DNA from: Ophthalmolycus amberensis
Lineage: Eukaryota > Chordata > Actinopteri > Perciformes > Zoarcidae
NCBI GenBank assembly: GCA_024529925.1
Contig: JAFEUB010000305.1
Span: 167,267-231,266 of the forward strand
Direction: 5' to 3'
Length of the DNA: 64,000 nt
Shown: positions 24,223-39,044 of the stretch, one piece after another
Layout: each line of letters begins with the position of its first letter
Position numbering within the stretch: position 1 is the stretch's first letter
The notes under the pieces: model-generated
What the model saw: only the letters and a program-made list of their open reading frames with translations
Told to the model about the DNA's origin: nothing
The model's database searches: none
Position numbers and translations under genes: made by a program

Positions 24223-26490
24223 TCTTCTTATTCTTATTCTTCCACTTTCATGGCAAAAAGGAGGTGCTTGGGATATTGGGAATTTTGTGAAATTTGGCAC
24301 GCAAGCCAGAATTTGCGAAAATTGCAGTCTGATTGGGGTGTCCAGCTGCGGTATGAAATATTGGCTCGCTAGCGCCCCCTATTGAGTAGCCCCAACATCA
24401 GGTTTCACCCAGCTGTATGAAATTTGGTAGGTATGTGGAACGTGATGAGACGCACAAAAAATCCTCTTGGAAGTTTTCTCTAAACCAAACAGGAAGTCGG
24501 CCATTTTTACGTTTATGACGTATTTTGACCGTTTCAAGGCGTCATACTTTAACGAACTGCTCCCAGAGATTTGACCCGATTGACTTCAGATTCGGCTAGT
24601 CTGCTCTTGAGACCTTGGCAGTGAAAAGTTACTCAAAGATCAAAAAGTTATCGAACTATGTGGCCGTGGCGTGGCGTCAAAGAAACACCATTCGCCACGA
24701 AACAGGAAGTTGTTGTAACTCGGCCGTACATTGTCGAATCTGCTCCAAATCTCTCATATGTCATAACATCCCGACTCGGAACACATCTATATGATAATTT
24801 AGAATCATAGTGATAGCGCCACCTAGTGGCAACCGGAAGTTGTACGCTGTGTACTTTGACATCCTGCTCCTCACAGATTAATCAGATCCCTCTCAAATGT
24901 TGTCAAACAAGCCTTAAGACCTTGATAATGCTTCATTGTTAAGATTGTAAGACGTTACTGAAGGGCGGCGACGTGGCGGCTCGGCGAATTTCGATCCTTC
25001 GCCATGAACGAATAAACTGATGTATCTCGACTCCACATCATCAGATCTTTACCAGATTTCACGTGCTTGATTAGACTCCAGGCCTGAAGACATCCGCAGG
25101 CCAATTTTGAATCATAGTCATAGCGCCACCTACTGGTAACAGGAAGTTAAAATCTTTATACTTTGGCTTGTTTCTCTTAGTAGGTAAATCAAATCAATAT
25201 CAAATTTGTTCCACACAAATACAAGAAGTTCATAATGCCAGATCATGAAGCTTTTGATGTTTCGTCGAACGCCGTTGCCGTGGCGATGCAGTCTTCGCCG
25301 TTAACAACGAAGGTCATTTTGAGAGGCTAAAAATGCTCGAAACATAAGCAAACTTGGCAAGTAGATTACAAGGCCGAAATGTAGTTATAGAATATGATTT
25401 TATTGGTTCAGAGTGGCAAATCGGCTCAATAGCGCCCCCTACAAAAGTTCGACGAAGCAGCCCTCGCAGTATGTTTGACCTAGATGTATGAAATGTGGTA
25501 CGAACATGTATCACATATGGACGTAAATAAAGGTCTCTTGGCGCCATGCTCTAAACCCAACCGGAAGTCAGCCATTTTGAATTTCTTATGAATTTCTAGT
25601 GTCGTTTCTGTCATTTCCAGGCGCTGCACTTTGACGAACTCCTCCTAGGGAATTAATCAGATCAACTTCAAATTTGGTCGGTACAGTCTAAAGACCTTTG
25701 TGATGAAAAGTTACTCAAAGCTTGTTGTTTCGTGAAAAGCTGTTGCCGTGGCGACGGAATTTCGATCCTTCGCCATGAACGAATAAACTGATGTAACTCG
25801 ACTCCATATCATCAGATCTTTACCAGATTTCACGTGTTTGATTAGACTCCAGGCCTGAAGACATCCGCAGGCCAATTTTGAATCATAGTCATAGCGCCAC
25901 CTACTGGTAACAGGAAGTTAAAGTCTTTATACTTTGGCTTGTTTCTCTTAGTAGGTAAATCAAATCAATATCATATTTGTTCCACACAAATACAAGAAGT
26001 TCATAATGCCAGATCATGAAGCTTTTGATGTTTCATCGAACGCCGTTGCAGTGGCGATGCAGTCTTTGCCGTTAACAACGAAGGTCATTTTGAGAGGCTA
26101 CAAATGCTCGAAACATAAGCAAACTTGGCAAGCAGATTACAAGCCCGAAATGTAGTTATAGAATATGATTTTATTGGTTCAGAGTGGCAAATCGGCTCAA
26201 TAGCGCCCCCTACAAAATTTCGACCAAGCAGCCCTCGCAGTACGTTTGACCTAGATGTATGAAATTTGGTAGGAACATGTATCACATGTGGACTTAAATA
26301 AAAGTATATTGGGGCCATGCTCTAAACCTGCATGCAGTGTCTGACGGTCGCAGAACCGAACGGCAGCATCAACCAGAGTCCTCGCGCCGTCCGACGGTCG
26401 CGGACGGTCTCGGCCGCGCAGGCCGGAGTCCCGCCGGCACCCCGACGCGCATATTGCGAGGGCCCGCCCATCGCTGCTCGCAGCTTTAAT
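24223..26490 (+). repeat. Unit 12, 2,268 bp, extra monomer, no tag
   Basis: The extra length of about 308 bp comes from the junction at 25,756/25,757. The GC-rich block contains GGACGGTCTCGG instead of GGACGTTCTCGG, as in units 7 and 27. Confidence 0.93.
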
Positions 26491-28571
26491 TAGGGCCCGA
26501 GCACCGACGTAGTCGGAAGCGGAGGACCTATTGTATTTCTAATGTTTATTAGGGCCCGAGCACCGACGTAGTCGAGGCGGAGGACCTATTGTATTTCTAA
26601 TGTTTATTATTATTATTCTTATTTTACCAGTTTCGTCGCAAAAAGGAGGTGCTTGGGATACTGTGAATTTTGTGAAATTTGGCACGCAAGCCAGAATTTG
26701 CGAAAATTGCAGTCTGATTGGGGTGTCAAGCTGCGGTATGAAATATTGGCTCGCTAGCGCCCCCTATTGAGTAGCCCCAATATCAGGTTTCACCCAGCTG
26801 TATGAAATTTGGTAGGTATGTGGAACGTGATGAGACGCACAAAAAATCCTCTTGGAAGTTTTCTCTGAACCAAACAGGAAGTCGGCCATTTTTACTTTTA
26901 TGACGTTTTTTGACCGTTTCAAGGCGTCATACTTTGACGAACTCCTCCCAGAGATTTGACCCGATTGACTTCAGATTCGGCTCGTCTGCTCTTGAGACCT
27001 TGGCAGTGAAAAGGTACTCAAAGATCAAAAAGTTATCGAACTATGTGGCCGTGGCGTGGCGTCAAATAATCACCATTCGCCGCGAAACAGGAAGTTGTTG
27101 TAACTCGGCCGTACATTGTCGAATCTGCTCCAAATCTCTCATATGTCATAACATCCCGACCCGGAACACATCTATATGATAATTTAGAATCATAGTGATA
27201 GCGCCACCTAGTGGCAACCGGAAGTTGTACGCTGTGTACTTTGACATCCTGCTCCTCACAGATTAATCAGATCCCTCTCAAATGTTGTCAAACAAGCCTT
27301 AAGACCTTGATAATGCTTCATTGTGAAGATTGTAAGACGTTACTGAAGGGCGGCGACGTGGCGGCTCGGCGAATTTCGATCCTTCGCCATGAACGAATAA
27401 ACTGATGTATCTCGACTCCACATCATCAGATCTTTACCAGATTTCACATGCTTGATTAGACTCCAGGCCGGAAGACATCTGCAGGCCAATTTTGAATCAT
27501 AGTCATAGCGCCACCTACTGGTAACAGGAAGTTAAAGTCTTTATACTTTGGCTTGTTTCTCTTAGTAGGTAAATCAAATCAATATCAAATTTGTTCCACA
27601 CATATACAAGAAGTTCATAATGCCAGATCATGAAGCTTTTGATGTTTCGTCCAACGCCGTTGCCGTGGCGATGCAGTCTCCGCCGTTAACAACGAAGGTC
27701 ATTTTGAGAGGCTAAAAATGCTCGAAACATAAGCAAACTTGGCAAGCAGATTACAAGGCCGAAATGTAGTTATAGAATATGATTTTATTGGTTCAGAGTG
27801 GCAAATCGGCTCAATAGCGCCCCCTACAAAATTTCGACGAAGCAGCCCTGGCAGTACGTTTGACCTAGATGTATGAAATGTGGTAGGAACATGTATCACA
27901 TATGGACTTCAATAAAAGTCTCTTGGGGCCATGCTCTAAACCCAACCGGAAGTCAGCCATTTTGAATTTTATATGAATTTCTAGTGTCGTTTCTGTCATT
28001 TCCAGGTGCTGCACTTTAACGAACTCCTCCTAGTGAATTAATCAGATCAACTTCAAATTTGGTCGGTACAGTCTAAAGACCTTTGTGATGAAAAGTTACG
28101 CAAAGCTTGTTGTTTCGTGAAAAGCTATTGCCGTGCCGACGCATTCTTCACCATGAAATATTAAGGTGTTTTGAGGGGCTAAAAATGCTCAAAACATAAG
28201 CAAACTTGGCATACACATTTAAAGCCCAAAATGTAGTTATATAATATGATTTTATTGGTTCAGAGTGGCAAATCGGCTCAACAGCGCCCCCTACAAAATT
28301 TCAACGAAGCAGCCCTCGCAGTACGTTTCACCTAGATGTATGAAATTTGGTAGGAACATGTATCGCATGTGGACTTAAATAAAAGTATATTGGGGCCATG
28401 CTCTAAACCTGCATGCGGTGTCTGACGGTCACAGAACCGAACGGCAGCATCAACCAGAGTCCTCGCGCCGTCCGACGGTCGCGGACGTTCTCGGCCGCGC
28501 AGGCCGGAGTCCCGCCGGCACCCCGACGCGCATATTGCGAGGGCCCGCCCATCGCTGCTCGCAGCTTTAAT
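26491..28571 (+). repeat. Unit 13, 2,081 bp, two tags
   Basis: Tags lie at 26492-26601, the second being the same GTCGAGGCGG variant seen in unit 10. The rest is standard. Confidence 0.94.
26492..26601 (+). repeat. Hinge tag cluster, two copies (unit 13)
   Basis: The second copy is the GTCGAGGCGG variant, followed by the same TTTATTATT and TTTTACCAG context as in unit 10. Confidence 0.92.
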
Positions 28572-30532
28572 TATTATTATTATTTTGACACTTTGATGGC
28601 AAAAAGGAGGTGCTTGGGATATTGGGAATGTTGTGAAATTTGGCACGCAAGCCAGAATTTGCGAAAATTGCAGTCTGATTGGGGTGTCCAGCTGCGGTAT
28701 GAAATATTGGCTCGCTAGCGCCCCCTATTGAGTAGCCCCAACATCGGGTTTCACCTAGCTGTATGAAAGTTGGTAGGTATGTGGAACGTGATGAGACGCA
28801 GAAAAAATCCTCTTGGAAGTTTTCTCTAAACCAAACAGGAAGTCGGCCATTTTTACTTTTATGACGTGTTTTGACCGTTTCAAGGCGTCATACTTTAACG
28901 AACTCCTCCCAGAGATTTGACCCGATTGACTTCAGATTCGGCTAGTCTGTTCTTGAGACCTTGGCAGTGAAAAGTTACTCAAAGATCAAAAAGTTATCGA
29001 ACTATGTGGCCGTGGCGTGGCGTCAAAAAAACACCATTCGCCACGAAACAGGAAGTTGTTGTAACTCGGCCGTACATTGTCGAATCTGCTCCAAATCTCT
29101 CGTATGTCATAACATCCCGACCCGGAACACATCTATATGATAATTTAGAATCATAGTGATAGCGCCACCTAGTGGGAACCGGAAGTTGTACGTTGTGTAC
29201 GTTGACATCCTGCTCCTCACAGATTAATCAGATCCCTCTCAAATGTTGTCAAACAAGCCTTAAGACCTTGATAATGCTTCATTGTGAAGATTGTAAGACG
29301 TTACTGAAGGGCGGCGACGTGGCGGCTCGGCGAATTTCGATCCTTCGCCATGAACGAATAAACTGATGGAACTCGACTCCACATCATCAGATCTTTACCA
29401 GATTTCACATGCTTGATTAGACTCCAGGCCGGAAGACATCCGCAGGCCAATTTTGAATCATAGTCATAGCGCCACCTACTGGTAACAGGAAGTTAAAGTC
29501 TTTATACTTTGGCTTGTTTCTCTTAGTAGGTAAATCAAATCAATATCAAATTTGTTCCACACATATACAAGAAGTTCATAATGCCAGATCATGAAGCTTT
29601 TGATGTTTCGTCGAACGCCGTTGCCGTGGCGATGCAGTCTTCGCCGTTAACAACGAAGGTCATTTTGAGAGGCTAAAAATGCTCGAAACATAAGCAAACT
29701 TGGCAAGCAGATTACAAGGCCGAAATGTAGTTATAGAATATGATTTTATTGGTTCAGAGTGGCAAATCGGCTCAATAGCGCCCCCTACAAAATTTCAACG
29801 AAGCAGCCCTCGCAGTACGTTTGACCTAGATGTATGAAATGTGGTAGGAACATGTATCACATATGGACTTCAATAAAAGTCTCTTGGGGCCATGCTCTAA
29901 ACCCAACCGGAAGTCAGCCATTTTGAATTTTATATGAATTTCTAGTGTCGTTTCTGTCATTTCCAGGCGCTGCACTTTAACGAACTCCTCCTAGTGAATT
30001 AATCAGATCAACTTCAAATTTGGTCGGTACAGTCTAAAGACCTTTGTGATGAAAAGTTACGCAAAGCTTGTTGTTTCGTGAAAAGCTATTGCCGTGCCGA
30101 CGCATTCTTCACCGTGAAATATTAAGGTGTTTTGAGGGGCTAAAAATGCTCGAAACATAAGCAAACTTGGCAAGCAGATTACAAGGCCGAAATGTAGTTA
30201 TAGAATATGATTTCATTGGTTCAGAGTGGCAAATCGGCTCAATAGCGCCCCCTACAAAATTTCAACGAAGCAGCCCTCCCAGTACGTTTCACCTAGATGT
30301 ATGAAATTAGGTAGGAACATGTATCGCATGTGGACTTAAATAAAAGTCTCTTGGGGCCATGCTCTAAACCTGCATGCAGCGTCCGACGGTCACAGAACCG
30401 AACGGCAGCATCAACCAGAGTCCTCGCGCCGTCCGACGGTCGCGGACGTTCTCGGCCGCGCAGGCCGGAGTCCCGCCGGCACCCCGACGCGCATATTGCG
30501 AGGGCCCGCCCATCGCTGCTCGCAGCTTTAAT
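28572..30532 (+). repeat. Unit 14, 1,961 bp, no tag
   Basis: This unit has standard layout. The second monomer reads CTAGTGGGAACC (near 29,170) where others have CTAGTGGCAACC; the CTCF-like core is unaffected. Confidence 0.94.
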
Positions 30533-32085
30533 TAGGGCCCGAGCACCGACGTAGTCGGAAGCGGAGGACCTATTGTATTTCTAATGTTTATTATTATTAT
30601 TATTTTGACACTTTGATGGCAAAAAGGAGGTGCTTGGGATATTGGGAATGTTGTGAAATTTGGCACGCAAGCCAGAATTTGCGAAAATTGCAGTCTGATT
30701 GGGGTGTCCAGCTGCGGTATGAAATATTGGCTCGCTAGCGCCCCCTATTGAGTAGCCCCAACATCGGGTTTCACCTAGCTGTATGAAATTTGGTAGGTTT
30801 GTGGAACGTGATGAGACGCACAAAAAATCCTCTTGGAAGTTTTCTCTAAACCAAACAGGAAGTCGGCCATTTTTACGTTTATGACGTTTTTTGACCGTTT
30901 CAAGGCGTCATACTTTAACAAACTCCTCCCAGAGATTTGACCCGATTGACTTCAGATTCGGCTAGTCTGCTCTTGAGACCTTGGCAGTGAAAAGTTACTC
31001 AAAGATCAAAAAGTTATCGAACTATGTGGCCGTGGCGTGGCGTCAAAGAAACACCATTCGCCACGAAACAGGAAGTTGTTGTAACTCGGCCGTACATTGT
31101 CGAATCTGCTCCAAATCTCTCATATGTCATAACATCCTGACCTGGAACACATCTATATGATAATTTAGAATCATAGTGATAGCGCCACCTAGTGGCAACC
31201 GGAAGTTGTACGCTGTGTACTTTGACATCCTGCTCCTCACAGATTAATCAGATCCCTCTCAAATGTTGTCAAACAAGCCTTAAGACCTTGATAATGCTTC
31301 ATTGTGAAGATTGTAATAAGTTACTGAAGGGCGGCGACGTGGCGGCTCGGCGAATTTCGATCCTTCGCCATGAACGAATAAACTGATGTATCTCGACTCC
31401 ACATCATCAGATCTTTACCAGATTTCACGTGCTTGATTAGACTCCAGGCCTGAAGACATCCGCAGGCCAATTTTGAATTATAGTCATAGCGCCACCTACT
31501 GGTAACAGGAAGTTAAAGTCTTTATACTTTGGCTTGTTTCTCTTAGTAGGTAAATCAAATCAATATCAAATTTGTTCCACACAAATACAAGAAGTTCATA
31601 ATGCCAGATCATGAAGCTTTTGATGTTTCGTCGAACGCCGTTGCCGTGGCGATGCAGTCTTCGCCGTTAGCAACGAAGGTCATTTTGAGAGGCTAAAAAT
31701 GCTCGAAACATAAGCAAACTTGGCAAGTAGATTAAAAGGCCGAAATGTAGTTATAGAATATGATTTTATTGGTTCAGAGTGGCAAATCGGCTCAATAGCG
31801 CCCCCTACAAAATTTCAACGAAGCAGCCCTCGCAGTACGTTTCAGCTAGATGTATGAAATTTGGTAGGAACATGTATCGCATGTGGACTTAAATAAAAGT
31901 ATATTGGGGCCATGCTCTGAACCTGCATACAGTGTCTGACGGTCACAGAACTGAACGGCAGCATCAACCAGAGTCCTCGCGCCGTCCGACGGTCGCGGAC
32001 GTTCTCGGCCGCGCAGGCCGGAGTCCCGCCGGCACCCCGACGCGCATATTGCGAGGGCCCGCCCATCGCTGCTCGCAGCTTTAAT
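30533..32085 (+). repeat. Unit 15, 1,553 bp, shortest unit: one monomer lost
   Basis: One tag lies at 30534-30585. About 460 bp are missing because the fourth and fifth monomers have collapsed into one (31,690-31,920) that leads straight to the GC-rich block. The TTTCAGCTAGATG variant near 31,840 is shared with unit 5. Confidence 0.93.
30534..30585 (+). repeat. Hinge tag, one copy (unit 15)
   Basis: A single standard tag followed by a TTA run. Confidence 0.9.
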
Positions 32086-34347
32086 TATTCTTATTTTACC
32101 AGTTTCGTCGCAAAAAGGAGGTGCTTGGGATACTGTGAATTTTGTGAAATTTGGCACGCAAGCCAGAATTTGCGAAAATTGCAGTCTGATTGGGGTGTCC
32201 AGCTGCAGTATGAAATATTGGCTCGCTAGCGCCCCCTATTGAGTAGCCCCAACATCAGGTTTCACCCAGCTGTATGAAATTTGGTAGGTATGTGGAATGT
32301 GATGAGACGCACAAAAAATCCTCATGGAAGTTTTCTCTAAACCAAACAGGAAGTCGGCCATTTTTACTTTTATGACGTTTTTTGACCGTTTCAAGGCGTC
32401 ATACTTTAACGAACTCCTCCCAGAGATTTGACCCGATTGACTTCAGATTCGGCTAGTCTGCTCTTGAGACCTTGGCAGTGAAAAGTTACTCAAAGATCAA
32501 AAAGTTATCGAACTATGTGGCCGTGGCGTGGCGTCAAAAAAACACCATTCGCCGCGAAACAGGAAGTTGTTGTAACTCGGCCGTACATTGTCTAATCTGC
32601 TCCAAATCTCTCATATGTCATAGCATCCCGACTCGGAACACATCTATATGATAATTTAGAATCATAGTGATAGCGCCACCTAGTGGCAACCGGAAGTTGT
32701 ACGCTGTGTACTTTGACATCCTGCTCCTCACAGATTAATCAGATCCCTCTCAAATGTTGTCAGAAAAGCCTTAAGACCTTGATAATGCTTCTTTGTGAAG
32801 ATTGTAAGAAGTTACTGAAGGGCGGCGACGTGGCGGCTCGGCGAATTTCGATCCTTCGCCATGAACGAATAAACTGATGTATCTCGACTCCACATCATCA
32901 GATCTTTACCAGATTTCACATGCTTGATTAGACTCCAGGCCTGAAGACATCCGCAGGCCAATTTTGAATCATAGTCATAGCGCCACCTACTGGTAACAGG
33001 AAGTTAAAGTCTTTATACTTTGGCTTGTTTCTCTTAGTAGGTAAATCAAATCAATATCAAATTTGTTGCACACAAATACAAGAAGTTCATAATGCCAGAT
33101 CATGAAGCTTTTGATGTTTCGTCGAACGCCGTTGCCGTGGCGATGCAGTCTTCGCCGTTAACAACGAAGGTCATTTTGAGAGGCTAAAAATGCTCGAAAC
33201 ATAAGCAAACTTGGCAAGCAGATTACAAGGCCGAAATGTAGTTATAGAATATGATTTTATTGGTTCAGAGTGGCAAATCGGCTCAATAGCGCCCCCTACA
33301 AAATTTCGACGAAGCAGCCCTCGCAGTACGTTTCACCTAGATGTATGAAATGTGGTAGGAACATGTATCACATATGGATGTAAATAAACGTCTCTTGGGG
33401 CCATGCTCTAAACCCAACCGGAAGTCAGCCATTTTGCATTGTTTATGAATTTCTAGTGTCGTTTTTGTCATTTCCTGGCGCTGCACTTTAACGAACTCCT
33501 CCTAGGGAATTAATCAGATCAACTTCAAATTTGGTCGGTACAGTCTAAAGACCTTTGTGATGAAAAGTTACTCAAAGCTTGTTGTTTCGTGAAAAGCTGT
33601 TGCCGTGGCGACGGAATTTCGATCCTTCGCCATCAACGAATAAACTGATGTAACTCGACTCCACATCATCAGATCTTTACCAGATTTCACGTGTTTGATT
33701 AGACTCCAGGCCTGAAGACATCCGCAGGCCAATTTTGAATCATAGTCATAGCGCCACCTACTGGTAACAGGAAGTTAAAGTCTTTATACTTTGGCTTGTT
33801 TCTCTTAGTAGGTAAATCAAATCAATATCAAATTTGTTCCACACAAATACAAGAAGTTCATAATGCCAGATCATGAAGCTTTTGATGTTTCGTCGAACGC
33901 CGTTGCCGTAGCGATGCAGTCTTTGCCGTTAACAACGAAGGTCATTTTGAGAGGCTAAAAATGCTCGAAACATAAGCAAACTTGGCAAGTAGATTACAAG
34001 GCCGAAATGTAGTTATAGAATATGATTTTATTGGTTCAGAGTGGCAAATCGGCTCAATAGCGCCCCCTACAAAATTTCAACGAAGCAGCCCTCGCAGTAC
34101 GTTTCACCTAGATGTATGAAATTTGGTAGGAACATGTATCGCATGTGGACTTAAATAAAAGTATATTGGGGCCATGCTCCGAACCTGCATGCGGTGTCTG
34201 ACGGTCGCAGAACCGAACGGCAGCATCAACCAGAGTCCTCGCGCCGTCCGACGGTCGCGGACGTTCTCGGCCGCGCAGGCCGGAGTCCCGCCGGCACCCC
34301 GACGCGCATATTGCGAGGGCCCGCCCATCGCTGCTCGCAGCTTTAAT
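32086..34347 (+). repeat. Unit 16, 2,262 bp, extra monomer, no tag
   Basis: The GGCGACG/GAATTTCG junction at 33,613/33,614 adds about 308 bp. Confidence 0.93.
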
Positions 34348-37080
34348 TCTTCTGATTATTTTTAGTGTTTCGTCGCAAAAAGGAGGTGCTTGGGATATTG
34401 GGAATGTTGTGAAATTTGGCACGCAAGCCAGAATTTGCGAAAATTGCAGTCTGATTGGGGTGTCCAGCTGCGGTATGAAATATTGGCTCGCTAGCGCCCC
34501 CTATTGAGTAGCCCCAACATCGGGTTTCACCCAGCTGTATGAAATTTGGTAGGTATGTGGAACGTGATGAGACGCACAAAACATCCTCTTGGAAGTTTTC
34601 TCTAAACCAAACAGGAAGTCGGCCATTTTTACTTTTATGACGTTTTGTGACCGTTTCAAGGCGTCATACTTTAACGAACTCCTCCCAGAGATTTGACCCG
34701 ATTGACTTCAGATTCGGCTAGTCTGTTCTTGAGACCTTGGCAGTGAAAAGTTGCTCAAAGATCAGAAAGTTATCGAACTATGTGGCCGTGGCGTGGCGTC
34801 AAAGAAACACCATTCGCCGCGAAACAGGAAGTTGTTGTAACTCGGCCGTACATTGTCGAATCTGCTCCAAATCTCTCATATGTCATAACATCCTGACCCG
34901 GAACACATCTATATGATCATTTAGAATCATAGTGATAGCGCCACCTAGTGGCAACCGGAAGTTGTACGCTGTGTACTTTGACATCCTGCTCCTCACAGAT
35001 TAATCAGATCCCTCTCAAAAGTTGTCAAACAAGCCTTAAGACCTTGATAATGCTTCATTGTGAAGATTGTAAGAAGTTACTGAAGGGCGGCGACGTGGCG
35101 GCTCGGCGAATTTCCATCCTTCGCCATGAACGAATAAACTGATGTAACTCGACTCCACATCAGCAGATCTTTACCAGATTTCACGTGGTTGATTAGACTC
35201 CAGGCCTGAAGACATCTGCAGGCCAATTTTGAATCATAGTCATAGCGCCACCTACTGGTAACAGGAAGTCAAAGTCTTTATACTTTGGCTTGTTTCTCTT
35301 AGTAGGTAAATCAAATCAATATCAAATTTGTTCCACACAAATACAAGAAGTTCATAATGCCAGATCATGAAGCTTTTGATGTTTCGTCGAACGCCGTTGC
35401 CGTGGCGATGCAGTCTTCGCCGTTAACAACGAAGGTCATTTTGAGAGGCTAAAAATGCTCGACACATAAGCAAACTTGGCAAGCAGATTACAAGCCCGAA
35501 ATGTAGTTATAGAATATGATTTTATTGGTTCAGAGTGGCAAATCGGCTCAATAGCGCCCCCTACAAAATTTCGACGAAGCAGCCCTCGCAGTATGTTTGA
35601 CCTAGATGTATGAAATGTGGTAGGAACATGTATCACATATGGACTTCAATAAAAGTCTCTTGGGGCCATGCTCTAAACCCAACCGGAAGTCAGCCATTTT
35701 GCATTTCTTATGAATTTCTAGTGTCGTTTTTGTCATTTCCTGGCGCTGCACTTTAACGAACTCCTCCTAGGGAATTAATCAGATCAACTTCAAATTTGGT
35801 CGGTACAGTCTAAAGACCTTTGTGATGAAAAGTTACTCAAAGCTTGTTGTTTCGTGAAAAGCTGTTGCCGTGGCGACGGAATTTCGATCCTTCGCCATGA
35901 ACGAATAAACTGCTGTAACTCGACTCCACATCATCAGATCTTTACCAGATTTCACGTGTTTGATTAGACTCCAGGCCTGAAGACATCCGCAGGCCAATTT
36001 TGAATCATAGTCATAGCGCCACCTACTGGTAACAGGAAGTTAAAGTCTTTATACTTTGGCTTGTTTCTCTTAGTAGGTAAATCAAATCAATATCAAATTT
36101 GTTCCACACATATACAAGAAGTTCATAATGCCAGATCATGAAGCTTTTGATGTTTCGTCGAACGCCGTTGCCGTGGCGATGCAGTCTTCGGCGTTAACAA
36201 CAAAGGTCATTTTGAGAGGCTAAAAATGCTCGAAACATAAGCAAACGTGGCAAGTAGATTACAAGGCCGAAATGTAGTTATAGAATATGATTTTATTGGT
36301 TCAGAGTGGCAAATCGGCTCAATAGCGCCCCCTACAAAATTTTGACCAAGCAGCCCTCGCAGTATGTTTGACCTAGATGTATGAAATGTGGTAGGAACAT
36401 GTATCACATATGGACTTCAATAAAAGTCTCTTGGGGCCATGCTCTAAACCCAACCGGAAGTCAGCCATTTTGAATTTCTTATGAATTTCTAGTGTCGTTT
36501 TTGTCATTTCCAGGCGCTGCACTTTAACGAACTCCTCCTAGGGAATTAATCAGATCAACTTCAAATTTGGTCGGTACAGTCTAAAGACCTTTGTGATGAA
36601 AAGTTACTCAAAGCTTGTTGTTTCGTGAAAAGCTGTTGCCGTGGCGATGCAGTCTTCGCCGTTAACAACGAAGGTAATTTTGAGAGGCTAAAAATGCTCG
36701 AAACATAAGCAAACTTGGCAAGTAGATTACAAGGCCGAAATGTAGTTATAGAATATGATTTTATTGGTTCAGAGTGGCAAATCGGCTCAATAGCGCCCCC
36801 TACACAATTTCGACGAAGCAGCCCTCGCAGTACGTTTGACCTAGATGTATGAAATGTGGTAGGAACATGTATCACATGTGGACTTAAATAAAAGTATATT
36901 GGCGCAATGCTCTAAACCTGCATGCAGTGTCTGACGGTCACAGAACCGAACGGCAGCATCAACCAGAGTCCTCGCGCCGTCCGACGGTCGCGGACGTTCT
37001 CGGCCGCGCAGGCCGGAGTCCCGCCGGCACCCCGACGCGCATATTGCGAGGGCCCGCCCATCGCTGCTCGCAGCTTTAAT
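34348..37080 (+). repeat. Unit 17, 2,733 bp, two extra monomers, no tag
   Basis: One junction lies at 35,878/35,879 (GGCGACG to GAATTTCG). A second switch near 36,647 joins CCGTGGCGA to TGCAGTCTTC. Together they add about 770 bp. Confidence 0.93.
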
Positions 37081-39044
37081 TCTTCTTCTTCTGATTATTT
37101 TTCCACTTTCATGGCAAAAAGGAGGTGCTTGGGATATTGGGAATGTTGTGAAATTTGGCACGCAAGCCAGAATTTGCGAAAATTGCAGTCTGATTGGGGT
37201 GTCCAGCTGCGGTATGAAATATTGGCTCGCTAGCGCCCCCTATTGAGTAGCCCCAACATCAGGTTTCACCCAGCTGTATGAAATTTGGTAGGTATGTGGA
37301 ACGTGATGAGACGCACAAAAAATCCTCTTGGAAGTTTTCTCTAAACCAAACAGGAAGTCGGCCATTTTTACTTTTATGACGTTTTTTGACCGTTTCAAGG
37401 CGTCATACTTTAACGAACTCCTCCCAGAGATTTGACCCGATTGACTTCAGATTTGGTCAGTATGCTCTTGAGACCTTGGCAGTGAAAAGTTGCTCAAAGA
37501 TCAAAAAGTTATCGAACTATGTGGCCGTGGCGTGGCGTCAAATAATCACCATTCGCCGCGAAACAGGAAGTTGTTGTAACTCGGCCGTACATTGTCGAAT
37601 CTGCTCCAAATCTCTCGTATGTCATAACATCCTGACCCGGAACACATCTATATGATAATTTAGAATCATAGTGATAGCGCCACCTAGTGGCAACCGGAAG
37701 TTGTACGTTGTGTACGTTGACATCCTACTCCTCACAGATTAATCAGATCCCTCTCAAATGTTGTCAAACAAGCCTTAAGACCTTGATAATGCTTCATTGT
37801 GAAGATTGTAAGACGTTACTGAAGGGCGGCGACGTGGCGGCTCGGCGAATTTCGATCCTTCGCCATGAACGAATAAACTGATGTAACTCGACTCCACATC
37901 ATCAGATCTTTACCAGATTTCACGTGCTTGATTAGACTCCAGGCCGGAAGACATCCGCAGGCCAATTTTGAATCATAGTCATAGCGCCACCTACTGGTAA
38001 CAGGAAGTTAAAGTCTTTATACTTTGGCTTGTTTCTCTTAGTAGGTAAATCAAATCAATATCAAATTTGTTGCACACAAATACAAGAAGTTCATAATGCC
38101 AGATCATGAAGCTTTTGATGTTTCGTCGAACGCCGTTGCCGTGGCGATGCAGTCTTCGCCGTTAACAACGGTCATTTTGAGAGGCTAAAAATGCTCGAAA
38201 CATAAGCAAACTTGGCAAGTAGATTACAAGGCCGAAATGTAGTTATAGAATATGATTTTATTGGTTCAGAGTGGCAAATCGGCTCAATAGCGCCCCCTAC
38301 AAAATTTCGACGAAGCAGCCCTCGCAGTATGTTTGACCTAGATATATGACATTTGGTAGGAACATGTATCACATATGGAGTTCAATAAAAGTCTCTTGGG
38401 GCCATGCTCTAAACCCAACCGGAAGTCAGCCATTTTGAATTTTTTATGAATTTCTAGTGTCGTTTTTGTCATTTCCAGGCGCTGCACTTTAACGAACTCC
38501 TCCTAGGGAATTAATCAGATCAACTTCAAATTTGGTCGGTACAGTCTAAAGACCTTTGTGATGAAAAGTTACTCAAAGCTTGTTGTTTCGTGAAAAGCTG
38601 TTGCCGTGGCAACGCATTCTTCACCATGAAATATTAAGGTGTTTTGAGGGGCTAAAAATGCTCAAAACATAAGCAAACTTGGCATACACATTTAAAGCCC
38701 AAAATGTAGTTATATAATATGATTTTATTGGTTCAGAGTGGCAAATCGGCTCAATAGCGCCCCCTACAAAATTTCAACGAAGCAGCCCTCGCAGTACGTT
38801 TCACCTAGATGTATGAAATTTGGTAGGAACATGTATCGCGTGTGGACTTAAATAAAGGTTTATTGGGGCCATGCTCTGAACCTGCATGCAGCGTCTGACG
38901 GTCACAGAACCGAACGGCAGCATCAACCAGAGTCCTCGCGCCGTCCGACGGTCGCCGACGTTCTCGGCCGCGCAGGCCGGAGTCCCGCCGGCACCCCGAC
39001 GCGCATATTGCGAGGGCCCGCCCATCGCTGCTCGCAGCTTTAAT
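37081..39044 (+). repeat. Unit 18, 1,964 bp, no tag
   Basis: This unit has standard layout, with a 3-bp deletion at 38,170 (AACAACGGTCATT where others have AACAACGAAGGTCATT). Confidence 0.94.
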
